A stretch of 7,073 nucleotides of DNA from Deferribacteres bacterium JdFR-76 (GTDB lineage Bacteria; Zhuqueibacterota; JdFR-76). The notes under the pieces are model-generated. The model searched no databases. It saw only the letters and a list, made by a program, of their open reading frames with translations, and was not told the origin of the DNA. Below are positions 1 through 6,144 of this stretch, piece by piece. A program made the position numbers and the translations under genes. The stretch's first letter is position 1, and each line of letters starts with the position of its first letter. Location of the stretch: the NCBI GenBank assembly GCA_002011685.1, contig MTOL01000367.1, forward strand, positions 352 to 7,424. The letters are read 5' to 3'.

Positions 1-19
1 GAAGGGAGTTTAGCCAGGT

Positions 20-787
20 ATGGAAGGCGGTAAAGAGATAGGCAGAAGGATATTCCGGGTTTCAGTTTGGATCGCCACGGTAGTGATCATTGCTGTGGTG
101 ATCCAGAAAATGCGGCACTGGATGGCTGAGAGCGGCACGTTCCGCCTGCAAAATGTACAAATTGTGGGAACGCGATTGCTGCAGACGGCAGACATACTCG
201 ACCTTATGGAGCTGGATCCAGAAATGCAGCTTACGGCGCTGGATCTGGAACGAATTCAGCAGAAGCTGGAAGCCCATCCTTACATTGCCAGTGCGGTGGT
301 GTCACGACGGTTTCCAGGGACGCTTCATGTGGAGCTGGTGGAACGGAAACCGGTGGCTTTTCTGGTTCTGGGTAAGCTTTATGCTGTTGATCGGGACGGT
401 GTTATTTTACCGGTGCTTCACACAAAAGCATTAGGTGAGCTTCCGGTCCTAACGGGGCTGAGGGATATCGAGGCGAAACCTGGAGAAGCAGCCCGTAGCG
501 AAGTGCTTACCGGGGCCCTGGAGCTGCTGGAAGCCGTTCAGATTGCCGATTTCCAGCTGTACCAGCGCGTCTCCGAGGTCCATTTTGATTTCAAAAAAGG
601 GTTTATTGTGTATTTGAAGAATCCCAAATTGCCGCTTTATTTCGGCCGCGAAGAATTTTTGGCGCGAGCAAGAAAAGCGTCTCTGTTTCTTAAGGCCCTG
701 GAAAACGACCGTCGGCGCCGAAGAGCCCGTTATGTGGATCTGCGTTTTGATCAGCAGGTGGTAGCCAAATTTTCGAACAGTCGTTAA
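20..787 (+). CDS. ftsQ: Cell division protein FtsQ (DivIB family)
   Basis: FtsQ is a bitopic inner-membrane divisome protein that links early Z-ring components to the FtsB/FtsL and FtsW/FtsI septal synthesis machinery through its periplasmic part. The 255-residue product has the expected order: a short basic cytoplasmic N-terminus, one hydrophobic segment at about residues 12-29, a POTRA-like domain at about 41-110 (FRLQNVQIVGT, then a PYIASAVVSRRFPGTLHVELVERKPVAF stretch whose key features are the RRFP turn and the VxERKPVA strand), and a beta domain to about residue 250 containing YAVDRDGVILP. The length is normal for the family. A purine-rich GAAGGGAG at 1-8 precedes the ATG by about 11 bases. 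The ftsA start lies 21 bases after the stop, consistent with an operon. Sequence identity in this family is low, so the call rests on domain pattern plus position before ftsA and ftsZ. Confidence 0.93.
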   Translation: MEGGKEIGRRIFRVSVWIATVVIIAVVIQKMRHWMAESGTFRLQNVQIVGTRLLQTADILDLMELDPEMQLTALDLERIQQKLEAHPYIASAVVSRRFPGTLHVELVERKPVAFLVLGKLYAVDRDGVILPVLHTKALGELPVLTGLRDIEAKPGEAARSEVLTGALELLEAVQIADFQLYQRVSEVHFDFKKGFIVYLKNPKLPLYFGREEFLARARKASLFLKALENDRRRRRARYVDLRFDQQVVAKFSNSR

Positions 788-808
788 CCAACCGGATGGA
801 GAGGGTTT

Positions 809-2179
809 ATGACGAAGCGTCCGCATTTCGACAATACCCTGGATCTGTTTACGATGGTGGATAAATCCAACGGCCACCGTAGCGATCCGGACCAAGAGGT
901 ACAGCGGGGATCCAGCCAGGAGCGCAAGCCATCGAGGCGCTCTGCCACGGCGGAAATTGTGGCGGGGCTGGACATCGGGACGAACAAGATCGCCGTCATT
1001 ATTGCGGAGCTGGACCCTCGGCAAAACTTTCAGGTGATTGGTGTTGGGGTGGCGCCCTCAGAGGGGCTGCGCCGTGGGGTGGTGGTAAATCTGGAAAAAA
1101 CAGTGGTGTCCATCCAGAAGGCGCTGCGTGAAGCGGAGCTGATGGCCGGACGCGAAATTGATGCCGTTTATGTGGGAATCGCTGGCGATCACATCCGCAG
1201 CATCAACAGCCGCGGGGTGGTGGCGGTATCCGGCCCGGACCGGGAGATTACTCCCGACGACGTTCGGCGGGTCATCGATGCTGCCAAAGCCATCTCCCTG
1301 CCTATTGATCGCGAAATTATTCATGTTATTCCGCAGGAGTACATTGTGGACGGGCAAGGGGGGATCAAAAACCCGATTGGATTTTCTGGTGTGCGTCTGG
1401 AAGCTGAAGTGCACATCGTTACCGGTGCGGTAACCTCAGCGCAAAATATCTACCGCTGTGTTCAGCGGGCCGGTCTAAAAGTAAAAGGATTGGTGCTCGA
1501 GCCTCTGGCGTCCAGTTATGCCGTTCTGGGCGAGGATGAAAAAGAAATCGGTGTTGGCCTGATCGATTTTGGCGGCGGCACCACCGACATTGCCCTTTTC
1601 TTTGAAGGAAGCATCCGCCACACGGCTGTGATCGGCCTGGGGGGGCGGAATGTAACCAACGATATTGCCCAGGGGCTCCGCACACCGGTGGAACAGGCGG
1701 AAAAGATCAAGCTGAAATACGGATGTGCCCTGGAGCGGAAAGAAGATGGCAATGAGATGATTGAAGTGCTGGGCGTGGGTGGGCGTCCTTCCACAATGGT
1801 CCCTCGTTCCTACCTGACCGCTATCATTCAGCCCAGGGTGGAAGAAATCCTCACCCTGGCCAAGAGGGAAATTCAGCGGTCGGATTACGCGGATTTTCTC
1901 AGTGCCGGCATCGTTTTGACCGGCGGAGGTGCCATGCTGGACGGAATTGTGGAGCTGGCAGAGCAGATCTTCGACATGCCCGTTAAATTGGGGATTCCCC
2001 ACGGCTTTGGCGGGCTGGTTGGGCTGGCCCGGTCGCCTATCCATGCTACCGGGATCGGGTTGATCCATTACGGAATGCGTTTCCGCCAGGAAGATATGCA
2101 CGAAGAACCGGAGGACGATTCCGCCCTCTTCGAGAGTATTCTGAACTGGATGAAACGGCTGGTGAAGGATCTCTTTTAG
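809..2179 (+). CDS. ftsA: Cell division protein FtsA, Z-ring membrane anchor
   Basis: FtsA is an actin-like ATPase that tethers FtsZ filaments to the inner face of the cytoplasmic membrane and recruits later divisome proteins. Visible in the 456 residues are phosphate-1 (GLDIGTNK, 53-60), the 1C/SHS2-type region (about 130-215), phosphate-2 (LIDFGGGTTD, 251-260), the adenosine loop (VLTGGGA, 369-375) and a C-terminal amphipathic membrane-targeting helix (ESILNWMKRLVKDLF, 442-456). An acidic linker (EEPEDDS) precedes the helix. The chosen ATG has GGAGAGGG at 798-805. It gives about 50 polar residues before the first beta strand, where many FtsA proteins have about ten. An internal ATG at 854 would shorten this but has no evident ribosome binding site. 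The gene sits 21 bases after ftsQ and just before ftsZ. Confidence 0.97.
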   Translation: MTKRPHFDNTLDLFTMVDKSNGHRSDPDQEVQRGSSQERKPSRRSATAEIVAGLDIGTNKIAVIIAELDPRQNFQVIGVGVAPSEGLRRGVVVNLEKTVVSIQKALREAELMAGREIDAVYVGIAGDHIRSINSRGVVAVSGPDREITPDDVRRVIDAAKAISLPIDREIIHVIPQEYIVDGQGGIKNPIGFSGVRLEAEVHIVTGAVTSAQNIYRCVQRAGLKVKGLVLEPLASSYAVLGEDEKEIGVGLIDFGGGTTDIALFFEGSIRHTAVIGLGGRNVTNDIAQGLRTPVEQAEKIKLKYGCALERKEDGNEMIEVLGVGGRPSTMVPRSYLTAIIQPRVEEILTLAKREIQRSDYADFLSAGIVLTGGGAMLDGIVELAEQIFDMPVKLGIPHGFGGLVGLARSPIHATGIGLIHYGMRFRQEDMHEEPEDDSALFESILNWMKRLVKDLF

Positions 2180-2196
2180 GCCGTTGCCAATAAATG

Positions 2197-2212
2197 AAAG
2201 GAGTTTCTTATG
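2197..2212 (+). promoter_or_regulatory. Alternative upstream ftsZ start with its own Shine-Dalgarno
   Basis: AAAGGAG at 2197-2203 is followed after six bases by an ATG at 2210, an excellent translation initiation site. The reading frame is open and continuous with ftsZ, adding 26 residues (beginning [17 protein letters not shown]) that do not resemble the usual FtsZ N-terminus. It could be the true start, a second start giving a longer isoform, or a remnant of the intergenic region. The sequence alone does not decide. Confidence 0.5.
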
Positions 2213-2273
2213 CAGCAGCTATCATTTTTTCCGGGCTACAGAGCCGCAAACAATGAGGGACAGGAAATAAACA

Positions 2274-2290
2274 GGGAGGGAGGAGAGATG
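2274..2290 (+). promoter_or_regulatory. Preferred ftsZ ribosome binding site and start codon
   Basis: The run GGGAGGGAGGAGAG at 2274-2287 contains GGAGG at 2275-2279, eight bases before the ATG at 2288. This supports the shorter ftsZ product, whose N-terminus has the length usual for the family. Confidence 0.7.
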
Positions 2291-3451
2291 AGCTTACCTT
2301 TCGAATTTGAGAGGGAAACGGAAGCCAACGCCCGCATGAAGGTAGTGGGGGTAGGAGGCGCTGGCGGCAATGCGCTGAACCGGATGATTGAAGCCGGATT
2401 GCGGGGCGTTGAGTTTATCGCCGTAAACACCGATTTGCAGGCCCTGAACGTGAACAAGGCGAAAAATAAGATCCAGATTGGCAAAAAACTAACAAAAGGG
2501 CTGGGTGCAGGTGCCGATCCGGAAATTGGCCGACTGGCTATCGAAGAGGACCGTGAATCGGTGGAGGCAGCGCTGAAAGACACAGACCTGGTATTTATTA
2601 CAGCCGGAATGGGGGGAGGTACTGGAACCGGGGCATCTCCGGTGATAGCAGAGATTGCCAGGGAGCTGGGAGCCCTTACGGTGGCTATCGTGACGAAACC
2701 TTTTCAGTTTGAGGGAATGAAGCGAATGAAGCGGGCCATCGAGGGAATTATGCAGCTCCGGGAAAAAGTAGACACCCTCATCACCATTCCCAACCAGCGG
2801 CTGTTTTCCATTGTTCCCAAAGGGACCAGCTTGCTGGAGGCCTTCCGGGTTGCTGATGACATTCTCCTGCATGCTACCCAGGGAATTTCGGATCTGATTA
2901 CAGTTCCGGGATTAATTAACCTGGACTTTGCAGATGTGAAAACCGTGATGTCCGAGATGGGGAATGCCCTTATGGGTACGGGAATCGCTTCGGGTCCGGA
3001 CCGTGCAGTGGAGGCGGCCAAACAGGCTATTTCCAGCCCACTGCTGGAAGATGTGTCCATTGAAGGCGCCAAAGGGGTACTCATCAATATCACCGGTGGG
3101 TATGATCTGTCTCTGGAAGACGTCAAAAATGCCACATCGGTGATTTACGATTCTGTGGGTTCCGATGCCAACATCATTTTTGGAGCGATTCTGGATGAAA
3201 ACATAAAGGATGAAATCCGTGTCACGGTTATCGCCACTGGGCTGGATGGTCATGCCCACACCGGAATGACGGAGGAAACCAATCCGTTTGAGAACATTTT
3301 AGGCACCCGCCGGCGTATCCTGGATATCCCCACATTCAAGCGGAAGGAACCAAAAATTTACGGCGATACACCTGTGGATGAAGAAGAGCAGGATGTGTAT
3401 GATATTCCGGCCTACGTCCGGAAACGGAATGGAAATGGCACAGATCGTTAG
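2288..3451 (+). CDS. ftsZ: Cell division GTPase FtsZ (bacterial tubulin)
   Basis: FtsZ polymerises with GTP into the Z-ring at the division site and is held at the membrane by FtsA. In the 387-residue form started here, the nucleotide-binding Rossmann region opens with [16 protein letters not shown]. The tubulin signature GGGTGTG is at residues 109-115. The catalytic T7 loop [11 protein letters not shown] is at 211-221, and the globular fold ends near [11 protein letters not shown] (about 311-321). The tail is short and carries two peptide motifs: LDIPTFKRK (345-353) and [10 protein letters not shown] (371-380). The second is in the normal place for the FtsA-binding C-terminal peptide. I chose the ATG at 2288 because GGGAGGGAGGAGAG lies just before it and the resulting N-terminus (MSLPFEFE) matches usual FtsZ length. 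An in-frame ATG at 2210 with AAAGGAG would add 26 residues (413 total). Confidence 0.97.
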   Translation: MSLPFEFERETEANARMKVVGVGGAGGNALNRMIEAGLRGVEFIAVNTDLQALNVNKAKNKIQIGKKLTKGLGAGADPEIGRLAIEEDRESVEAALKDTDLVFITAGMGGGTGTGASPVIAEIARELGALTVAIVTKPFQFEGMKRMKRAIEGIMQLREKVDTLITIPNQRLFSIVPKGTSLLEAFRVADDILLHATQGISDLITVPGLINLDFADVKTVMSEMGNALMGTGIASGPDRAVEAAKQAISSPLLEDVSIEGAKGVLINITGGYDLSLEDVKNATSVIYDSVGSDANIIFGAILDENIKDEIRVTVIATGLDGHAHTGMTEETNPFENILGTRRRILDIPTFKRKEPKIYGDTPVDEEEQDVYDIPAYVRKRNGNGTDR

Positions 3452-3589
3452 CAGGCTGGTGAAAAGGCAGAAACAGAGGGCATATTTTGACTTCCCGAAT
3501 TTACAGAGGGGAATGTCTGTGTGGAAAATGAGGGGGATACATTAATATCAAAAAGGCCATGTGGTCCGAGTTCTCCTCCTTCCCTAAAC

Positions 3590-3623
3590 AAGAAAAGCGG
3601 ATCTCCGGATCCGCTTTTCTTTT
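3590..3623. terminator. Bidirectional rho-independent terminator between ftsZ and rpmB
   Basis: A perfect 14-bp inverted repeat (AAGAAAAGCGGATC at 3590-3603, TCCG loop, GATCCGCTTTTCTT at 3608-3621) is followed by two more T residues on the + strand. On the - strand the stem ends in CTTTTCTTGTTT. It lies 138 bases after the ftsZ stop and 28 bases after the rpmB stop, so it can end both converging transcripts. The GC-rich inner stem with A/T outer arms is the typical bidirectional terminator form. Confidence 0.88.
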
Positions 3624-3649
3624 ACACCTTGTATAGAGAACTGAAAGGC

Positions 3650-3841
3650 TCAGGCAGCTTTCTGGATTCTTCCAGAACGAATGCACTCTGTGCAGACGCG
3701 CATACGCTTGGTTTGGCCATTCACCTTGACACGAACACGCTGCAGGTTGGGCAGCCAGCGGCGTTTTGTAAGATTGTGTGCGTGGCTCACATTGTGACCG
3801 ACAATCGGGCCTTTCCCGCAGATCTCGCAACGCCTTGCCAT
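3650..3841 (-). CDS. rpmB: Large ribosomal subunit protein bL28, zinc-ribbon form
   Basis: bL28 is a small basic protein of the 50S subunit. The 63-residue product starts [20 protein letters not shown], the family's diagnostic N-terminus. It continues with a basic [14 protein letters not shown] core and ends with [12 protein letters not shown]. Cysteines C5, C8, C50 and C53 form two CxxC pairs, the arrangement of the zinc-binding (C+) version of L28. Length is normal for this form. An A/G-rich AAAGGG lies seven bases before the ATG. The gene is convergent with ftsZ, appears to be transcribed alone from a promoter at about 3876-3904, and ends before a strong hairpin. No rpmG (L33), a frequent partner elsewhere, is next to it. 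Confidence 0.97.
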   Translation of the reverse strand: MARRCEICGKGPIVGHNVSHAHNLTKRRWLPNLQRVRVKVNGQTKRMRVCTECIRSGRIQKAA

Positions 3842-3875
3842 TGAGTTTCCCTTTCCGTTTATTCAAGCGATCCTA

Positions 3876-3904
3876 AAAATAAGAATTTGAAAGCCCGATT
3901 GCAA
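3876..3904 (-). promoter_or_regulatory. Candidate sigma-70-type promoter for rpmB
   Basis: On the - strand, TTGCAA (3899-3904) and TATTTT (3876-3881) are separated by exactly 17 bases. Each box matches the sigma-70 consensus at four of six positions. Transcription would begin near 3869, giving a 5' leader of roughly 28 bases before the rpmB ATG. The surrounding 3870-3935 stretch is rich in A and T, as expected for a strong promoter. This is assigned by eye from consensus only. Confidence 0.5.
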
Positions 3905-4113
3905 GAAAAGTTTAAAAAATTTGAATTTTTGAGACATCCCTCTGAAACCTTGGAGTGATCCCTGGCCAGGTGTGAGACTGGGGAAATTTGTCCTCCGGGA
4001 GGTGCTTCTGGTTCTTGGAGGGGAAAAGAACGCCGAAATTTGGTGTCCAAATGCAAAAAAGGTCTGCCCACCCTCTCTGATCACTTCCTTTAAAACCCGC
4101 TCGCAAAAAATTC

Positions 4114-4142
4114 TTGATCTGGCAGAATCCGGGGTGTAATTT
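4114..4142 (+). promoter_or_regulatory. Weak candidate promoter for the small membrane protein gene
   Basis: TTGATC (4114-4119) is followed after 17 bases by TAATTT (4137-4142). The overlapping TGTAAT (4135-4140) is a better -10 box but with a 15-base spacer. If used, the transcript would have a 5' leader of a little over 100 bases before the ATG at 4258. Support is only partial consensus matching and position. Confidence 0.25.
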
Positions 4143-4257
4143 TAGGCAAAATCAAGAGGGCCAATCCGGCTGCGTTTCCAGCCAGAGAAAAGTGTGAGCT
4201 CTCAATCCCAGTTTTTTTCCCTGTTTTCGCATGGACGTAGAGGAGGGAAAAACGATC

Positions 4258-4509
4258 ATGGCAGAGGAACTGCAAAAATTAAGCAATAAAGAACTCAGGC
4301 GGCAGATGAACCGGTACAGGTTGATGACTCTGCCGCCTATTATTCTCGGCCTCCTTCTCACCCTTTTTCTTATCCATTCCGGTCCGCCGGGTGTATCCTG
4401 GGGACTGCTTTATTTCTTGCTGATTGTGGTTCTGATGCCGGCCATTTTGAAATCCGGCAATTTGCACCGGGAGTGGAAAAGAAGGAAGCTGGAAGGTACG
4501 CTCAGGTAA
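4258..4509 (+). CDS. Small two-helix inner-membrane protein, function unknown
   Basis: I do not recognise this 83-residue protein. It has a charged N-terminus (MAEELQKLSNKELRRQMNRY), a first hydrophobic helix at about residues 22-40 and a short HSGPPGVSW turn. A second helix follows at about 48-65, then a strongly basic tail (LHREWKRRKLEG). Positive charges on both ends and none in the turn predict a hairpin topology with both termini in the cytoplasm. I chose the ATG at 4258 because AGGAGG (4241-4246) lies 11 bases upstream. The in-frame ATG at 4231 would overlap that ribosome binding site and add nine residues. The gene stands alone: divergent from rpmB, convergent with the PLD gene. Its composition and good ribosome binding site make it likely to be real; no function is inferred. 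Confidence 0.72.
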   Translation: MAEELQKLSNKELRRQMNRYRLMTLPPIILGLLLTLFLIHSGPPGVSWGLLYFLLIVVLMPAILKSGNLHREWKRRKLEGTLR

Positions 4510-4511
4510 GT

Positions 4512-4534
4512 GCAGACGGGCATATGCTGTCTGC
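4512..4534 (+). repeat. Inverted repeat just after the small membrane protein gene
   Basis: GCAGAC (4512-4517) and GTCTGC (4529-4534) can pair around an inner GCATATGC palindrome (4520-4527), only two bases after the stop codon. There is no following T run, so it is a poor intrinsic terminator. It may still stabilise the 3' end of the transcript. Confidence 0.4.
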
Positions 4535-4546
4535 GCAGGGCGAAGG

Positions 4547-4570
4547 GTGGGGGACATTGTGGGGGACATT
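4547..4570. repeat. Perfect 12-bp tandem duplication
   Basis: The unit GTGGGGGACATT occurs twice back to back (4547-4558 and 4559-4570) with no mismatch. It lies in the spacer between convergent genes, outside any credible reading frame. A G-rich GGGACAT-type string also appears, from memory, near some REP/RAYT-type elements, but no transposase or further copy is visible here. Confidence 0.8.
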
Positions 4571-4614
4571 GCCTAGGGAAAGCTTCCGCAAGATAGGTTC
4601 TCCTTTCGGGTTGG

Positions 4615-4660
4615 CTGCCGGGTGATCTGGTGGGGCGCGTGGTTGCCCTCCATCCGGCAG
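4615..4660 (+). repeat. Nested inverted repeats in the convergent spacer
   Basis: CTGCCGGGTG (4615-4624) can pair with CATCCGGCAG (4651-4660) as a 10-bp stem with one G:U pair on the + strand. Inside the 26-base loop, GGGC (4633-4636) and GCCC (4645-4648) can form a second short stem. The structure lies between two converging genes and has no T tract. It may be a processed RNA end, a repeat element or chance in GC-rich DNA. Confidence 0.4.
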
Positions 4661-4703
4661 GTGCTGCGCTCCAAGTGAAAAACGCTTGCGCTAGGCCTTT
4701 ACG

Positions 4704-4723
4704 TGAACCGGAATAGCGGTTCA
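4704..4723. repeat. 7-bp inverted repeat downstream of the PLD-like gene
   Basis: TGAACCG (4704-4710) and CGGTTCA (4717-4723) flank a six-base loop, starting seven bases beyond the stop of the - strand PLD-like gene. The position suits a transcript end, but no T run follows on either strand. I therefore list it as an inverted repeat with only possible terminator function. Confidence 0.4.
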
Positions 4724-4730
4724 TTTCGCC

Positions 4731-6005
4731 TTACCGAATGCGGGGTGGTTCCGGTTGTCGGCAGGGGTCTGCTTTGTGGGCATATGGGCTTTCCCAGCTT
4801 TTTTCAAAAATCCGTTGCAGGGTGGCAGCGAAGGATGCACCCTGAAAAATCAGGCTGAGGTTGCGGCTGTGGTAAAAATAATCTTTTGCCCAGTTTGAGG
4901 TTCCCAGCCAGACCCATTTGCCATCCACGACCATGTACTTGCAATGTTCTACCCGGGCATACGGAATAAAACCGCCGCTCCATGGGGGAAGCGAACTGTA
5001 GCGGATCTCCACGTTGGGTAACAAATCCAGGCTGAGAAGGTATGGCCAGCGCCGTTCATCCGCGTTCCAGTTGGAAACCAGAATCCGGATGCTCACACCT
5101 TTTGTTTGGAGGGCGCGCAAAGTGCCATCCAGTTTGGAGTAATAGTCCTGCTCATCCGCAGGGGAATACGTGAGCAGCTGAATGTGAACGTGCTCCTGTG
5201 CATTGTTCAGGAGATGTAGCAAAACCGTTTCATCCCATTCAAATTCTGGAGGCAGACACCATACCGGGCTGTAAGCAGGATAGATCCATACGGTGTCCTG
5301 CGCGGTACGGTAAAAGAGGCGGTGTTTCCGATTGAGGGGACGAAAATCAAAGGGCCAAGAGGAAAGGAACTGTGCCAGGTTGGCTGTGTCTGCAGCGCTG
5401 GCCAGATGCCAATCGATGTGAAACAGTCGGGCTGTTTGCAGGGCCAGCTGCCGGTTGGCAATCCGCACGCCGGCTTCGTGGATGTGTTTCAGCGCCCGCC
5501 AGTCAAAATTCTGGCTGCCAATAAAGACCTCACGGTCATCAATGATGAAATATTTGGCATGCATCACGCCACCCATCTGATTGAAAACCGAAATCCGCCT
5601 CACTTCGATGCCAGCGACACGGTCTAAATCCTCCAGGGCTTTTGGATATGTTTCTGCCATGCGCCCATCCACCAAAATTTTGACCCGGACGCCCTGGCCG
5701 GCTTTTTTCCGCAGGAGATGCAGCAAAGTGTCCAGCAATTCGCCCTTTTTGGGCGAAATGTAGAAGAACTCCATCAGAATGGAGTCCCGGGCCGATTCAA
5801 ACATGGAGCGCCAGACGGCAAATGTGGGCCGGGTTTCCGGTAAGCCGAGATCCGTTTCCACTGGAACCGATTCCGCAATTTCAAGAAATATGATTTCGTC
5901 CGGATGAGGGCTGGTTTGGCTAAACGTGTAAGTGAACGAACTGCAAACAATCAAAGCGAAACACACTGCCGCCACCCGGCACTTTGGGTGTGAAAACCTA
6001 TTCAT
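4731..6005 (-). CDS. Exported phospholipase D superfamily protein, PLD3/PLD4-like
   Basis: This 424-residue product has an N-terminal export signal (basic start, hydrophobic VAAVCFALIVCSSF at about 11-24), then two phospholipase D repeats. Each repeat holds a complete HKD motif: H149, K151 and D156 with GSQN at 163-166, and H354, K356 and D361 with GTSN at 368-371. Two HKD motifs form one active site acting on phosphodiester bonds of phospholipids or nucleic acids. Segments such as GSQNFDWRALKHIHEAGV, IPYARVEHCKYMVVDG and SWESPYAHKAD strongly recall, from memory, animal PLD3/PLD4. Members of that group include lysosomal 5' exonucleases, so the substrate here is open. I chose the ATG at 6005 because GAGGAG (6013-6018) lies seven bases upstream and the signal peptide then starts correctly. 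The longer frame to 6107 would bury the signal. The gene lies 139 bases after gnd on the same strand. Confidence 0.9.
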   Translation of the reverse strand: MNRFSHPKCRVAAVCFALIVCSSFTYTFSQTSPHPDEIIFLEIAESVPVETDLGLPETRPTFAVWRSMFESARDSILMEFFYISPKKGELLDTLLHLLRKKAGQGVRVKILVDGRMAETYPKALEDLDRVAGIEVRRISVFNQMGGVMHAKYFIIDDREVFIGSQNFDWRALKHIHEAGVRIANRQLALQTARLFHIDWHLASAADTANLAQFLSSWPFDFRPLNRKHRLFYRTAQDTVWIYPAYSPVWCLPPEFEWDETVLLHLLNNAQEHVHIQLLTYSPADEQDYYSKLDGTLRALQTKGVSIRILVSNWNADERRWPYLLSLDLLPNVEIRYSSLPPWSGGFIPYARVEHCKYMVVDGKWVWLGTSNWAKDYFYHSRNLSLIFQGASFAATLQRIFEKSWESPYAHKADPCRQPEPPRIR

Positions 6006-6144
6006 GGGGCTTCTCCTCGCAATTTCATTTGGTAAGGAGTAGGTACGCATTTTTCCGGGATGATTCAAGAGAAAAGGTGAGAGACAGAATCCCCGGAGGC
6101 AGTGCAAACGGGGGGTAGGAATTCTAAAATCGGCGCAAACGGGT
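6006..6144 (-). other. Spacer between gnd and the PLD-like gene
   Basis: The 139-base spacer contains a 9-bp direct repeat (GCAAACGGG at 6104-6112 and 6135-6143, 31 bases apart). A weak CCCCG/CGGGG inverted repeat (6091-6095 and 6109-6113) lacks a T run. The good ribosome binding site of the PLD-like gene is at its left end. I see no convincing promoter or terminator, so co-transcription with gnd is possible but not shown. Confidence 0.4.

Larger units (their letters stand above)
3842..4257. other. Divergent intergenic region between rpmB and the small membrane protein gene
   Basis: This 416-base stretch separates two divergently transcribed genes and holds no convincing coding sequence. The short open frames on the - strand within it (roughly 3859-4106) overlap one another in different frames and have no family resemblance. 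It contains the rpmB promoter candidate at its left end and a weaker + strand candidate near 4114-4142. A 10-bp palindrome (CCTGGCCAGG, 3961-3970) and a small hairpin (GGCTG/CAGCC, 4168-4183) are also present. I recognise no riboswitch, tRNA or known small RNA. Confidence 0.6.

Noticed and set aside
2..13. Possible last codons of an upstream gene (AAG GGA GTT TAG), for example murC.
   Set aside because: Only four codons are visible. The position before ftsQ fits a dcw gene, but nothing identifies it.
449..1024. 191-residue open frame on the - strand.
   Set aside because: It lies antisense across ftsQ and the start of ftsA, has no recognisable family, and is explained by the composition of the real genes.
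1475..2101. 208-residue open frame on the - strand inside ftsA.
   Set aside because: Full antisense overlap with a well-conserved gene; the sequence is rich in H, P and Q, as expected of a shadow frame.
3521..3844. 107-residue open frame on the + strand after ftsZ.
   Set aside because: It runs through the terminator hairpin and antisense across all of rpmB, so coding is not credible.
3961..3970. 10-bp palindrome CCTGGCCAGG as an operator site.
   Set aside because: It is single-copy, not placed at a supported promoter, and short enough to occur by chance.
3859..4106. Three overlapping short - strand open frames upstream of rpmB.
   Set aside because: They occupy different frames of the same AT-rich intergenic DNA, have no family resemblance, and cover the rpmB promoter candidate.
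4141..4190. Possible riboswitch in the leader of the small membrane protein gene.
   Set aside because: A small GGCTG/CAGCC hairpin and a GGCAAA string are present, but they do not match any riboswitch consensus I know, including c-di-GMP aptamers.
4279..4724. Two - strand open frames of about 100 residues over the small membrane protein and its downstream spacer.
   Set aside because: They overlap each other and the better-supported + strand gene. One begins in the tandem repeat, and no ribosome binding site or family pattern is visible.
6006..6107. Extended N-terminus of the PLD-like protein starting at 6107.
   Set aside because: It would place 34 residues before a clear signal peptide, whereas the ATG at 6005 has an excellent ribosome binding site.
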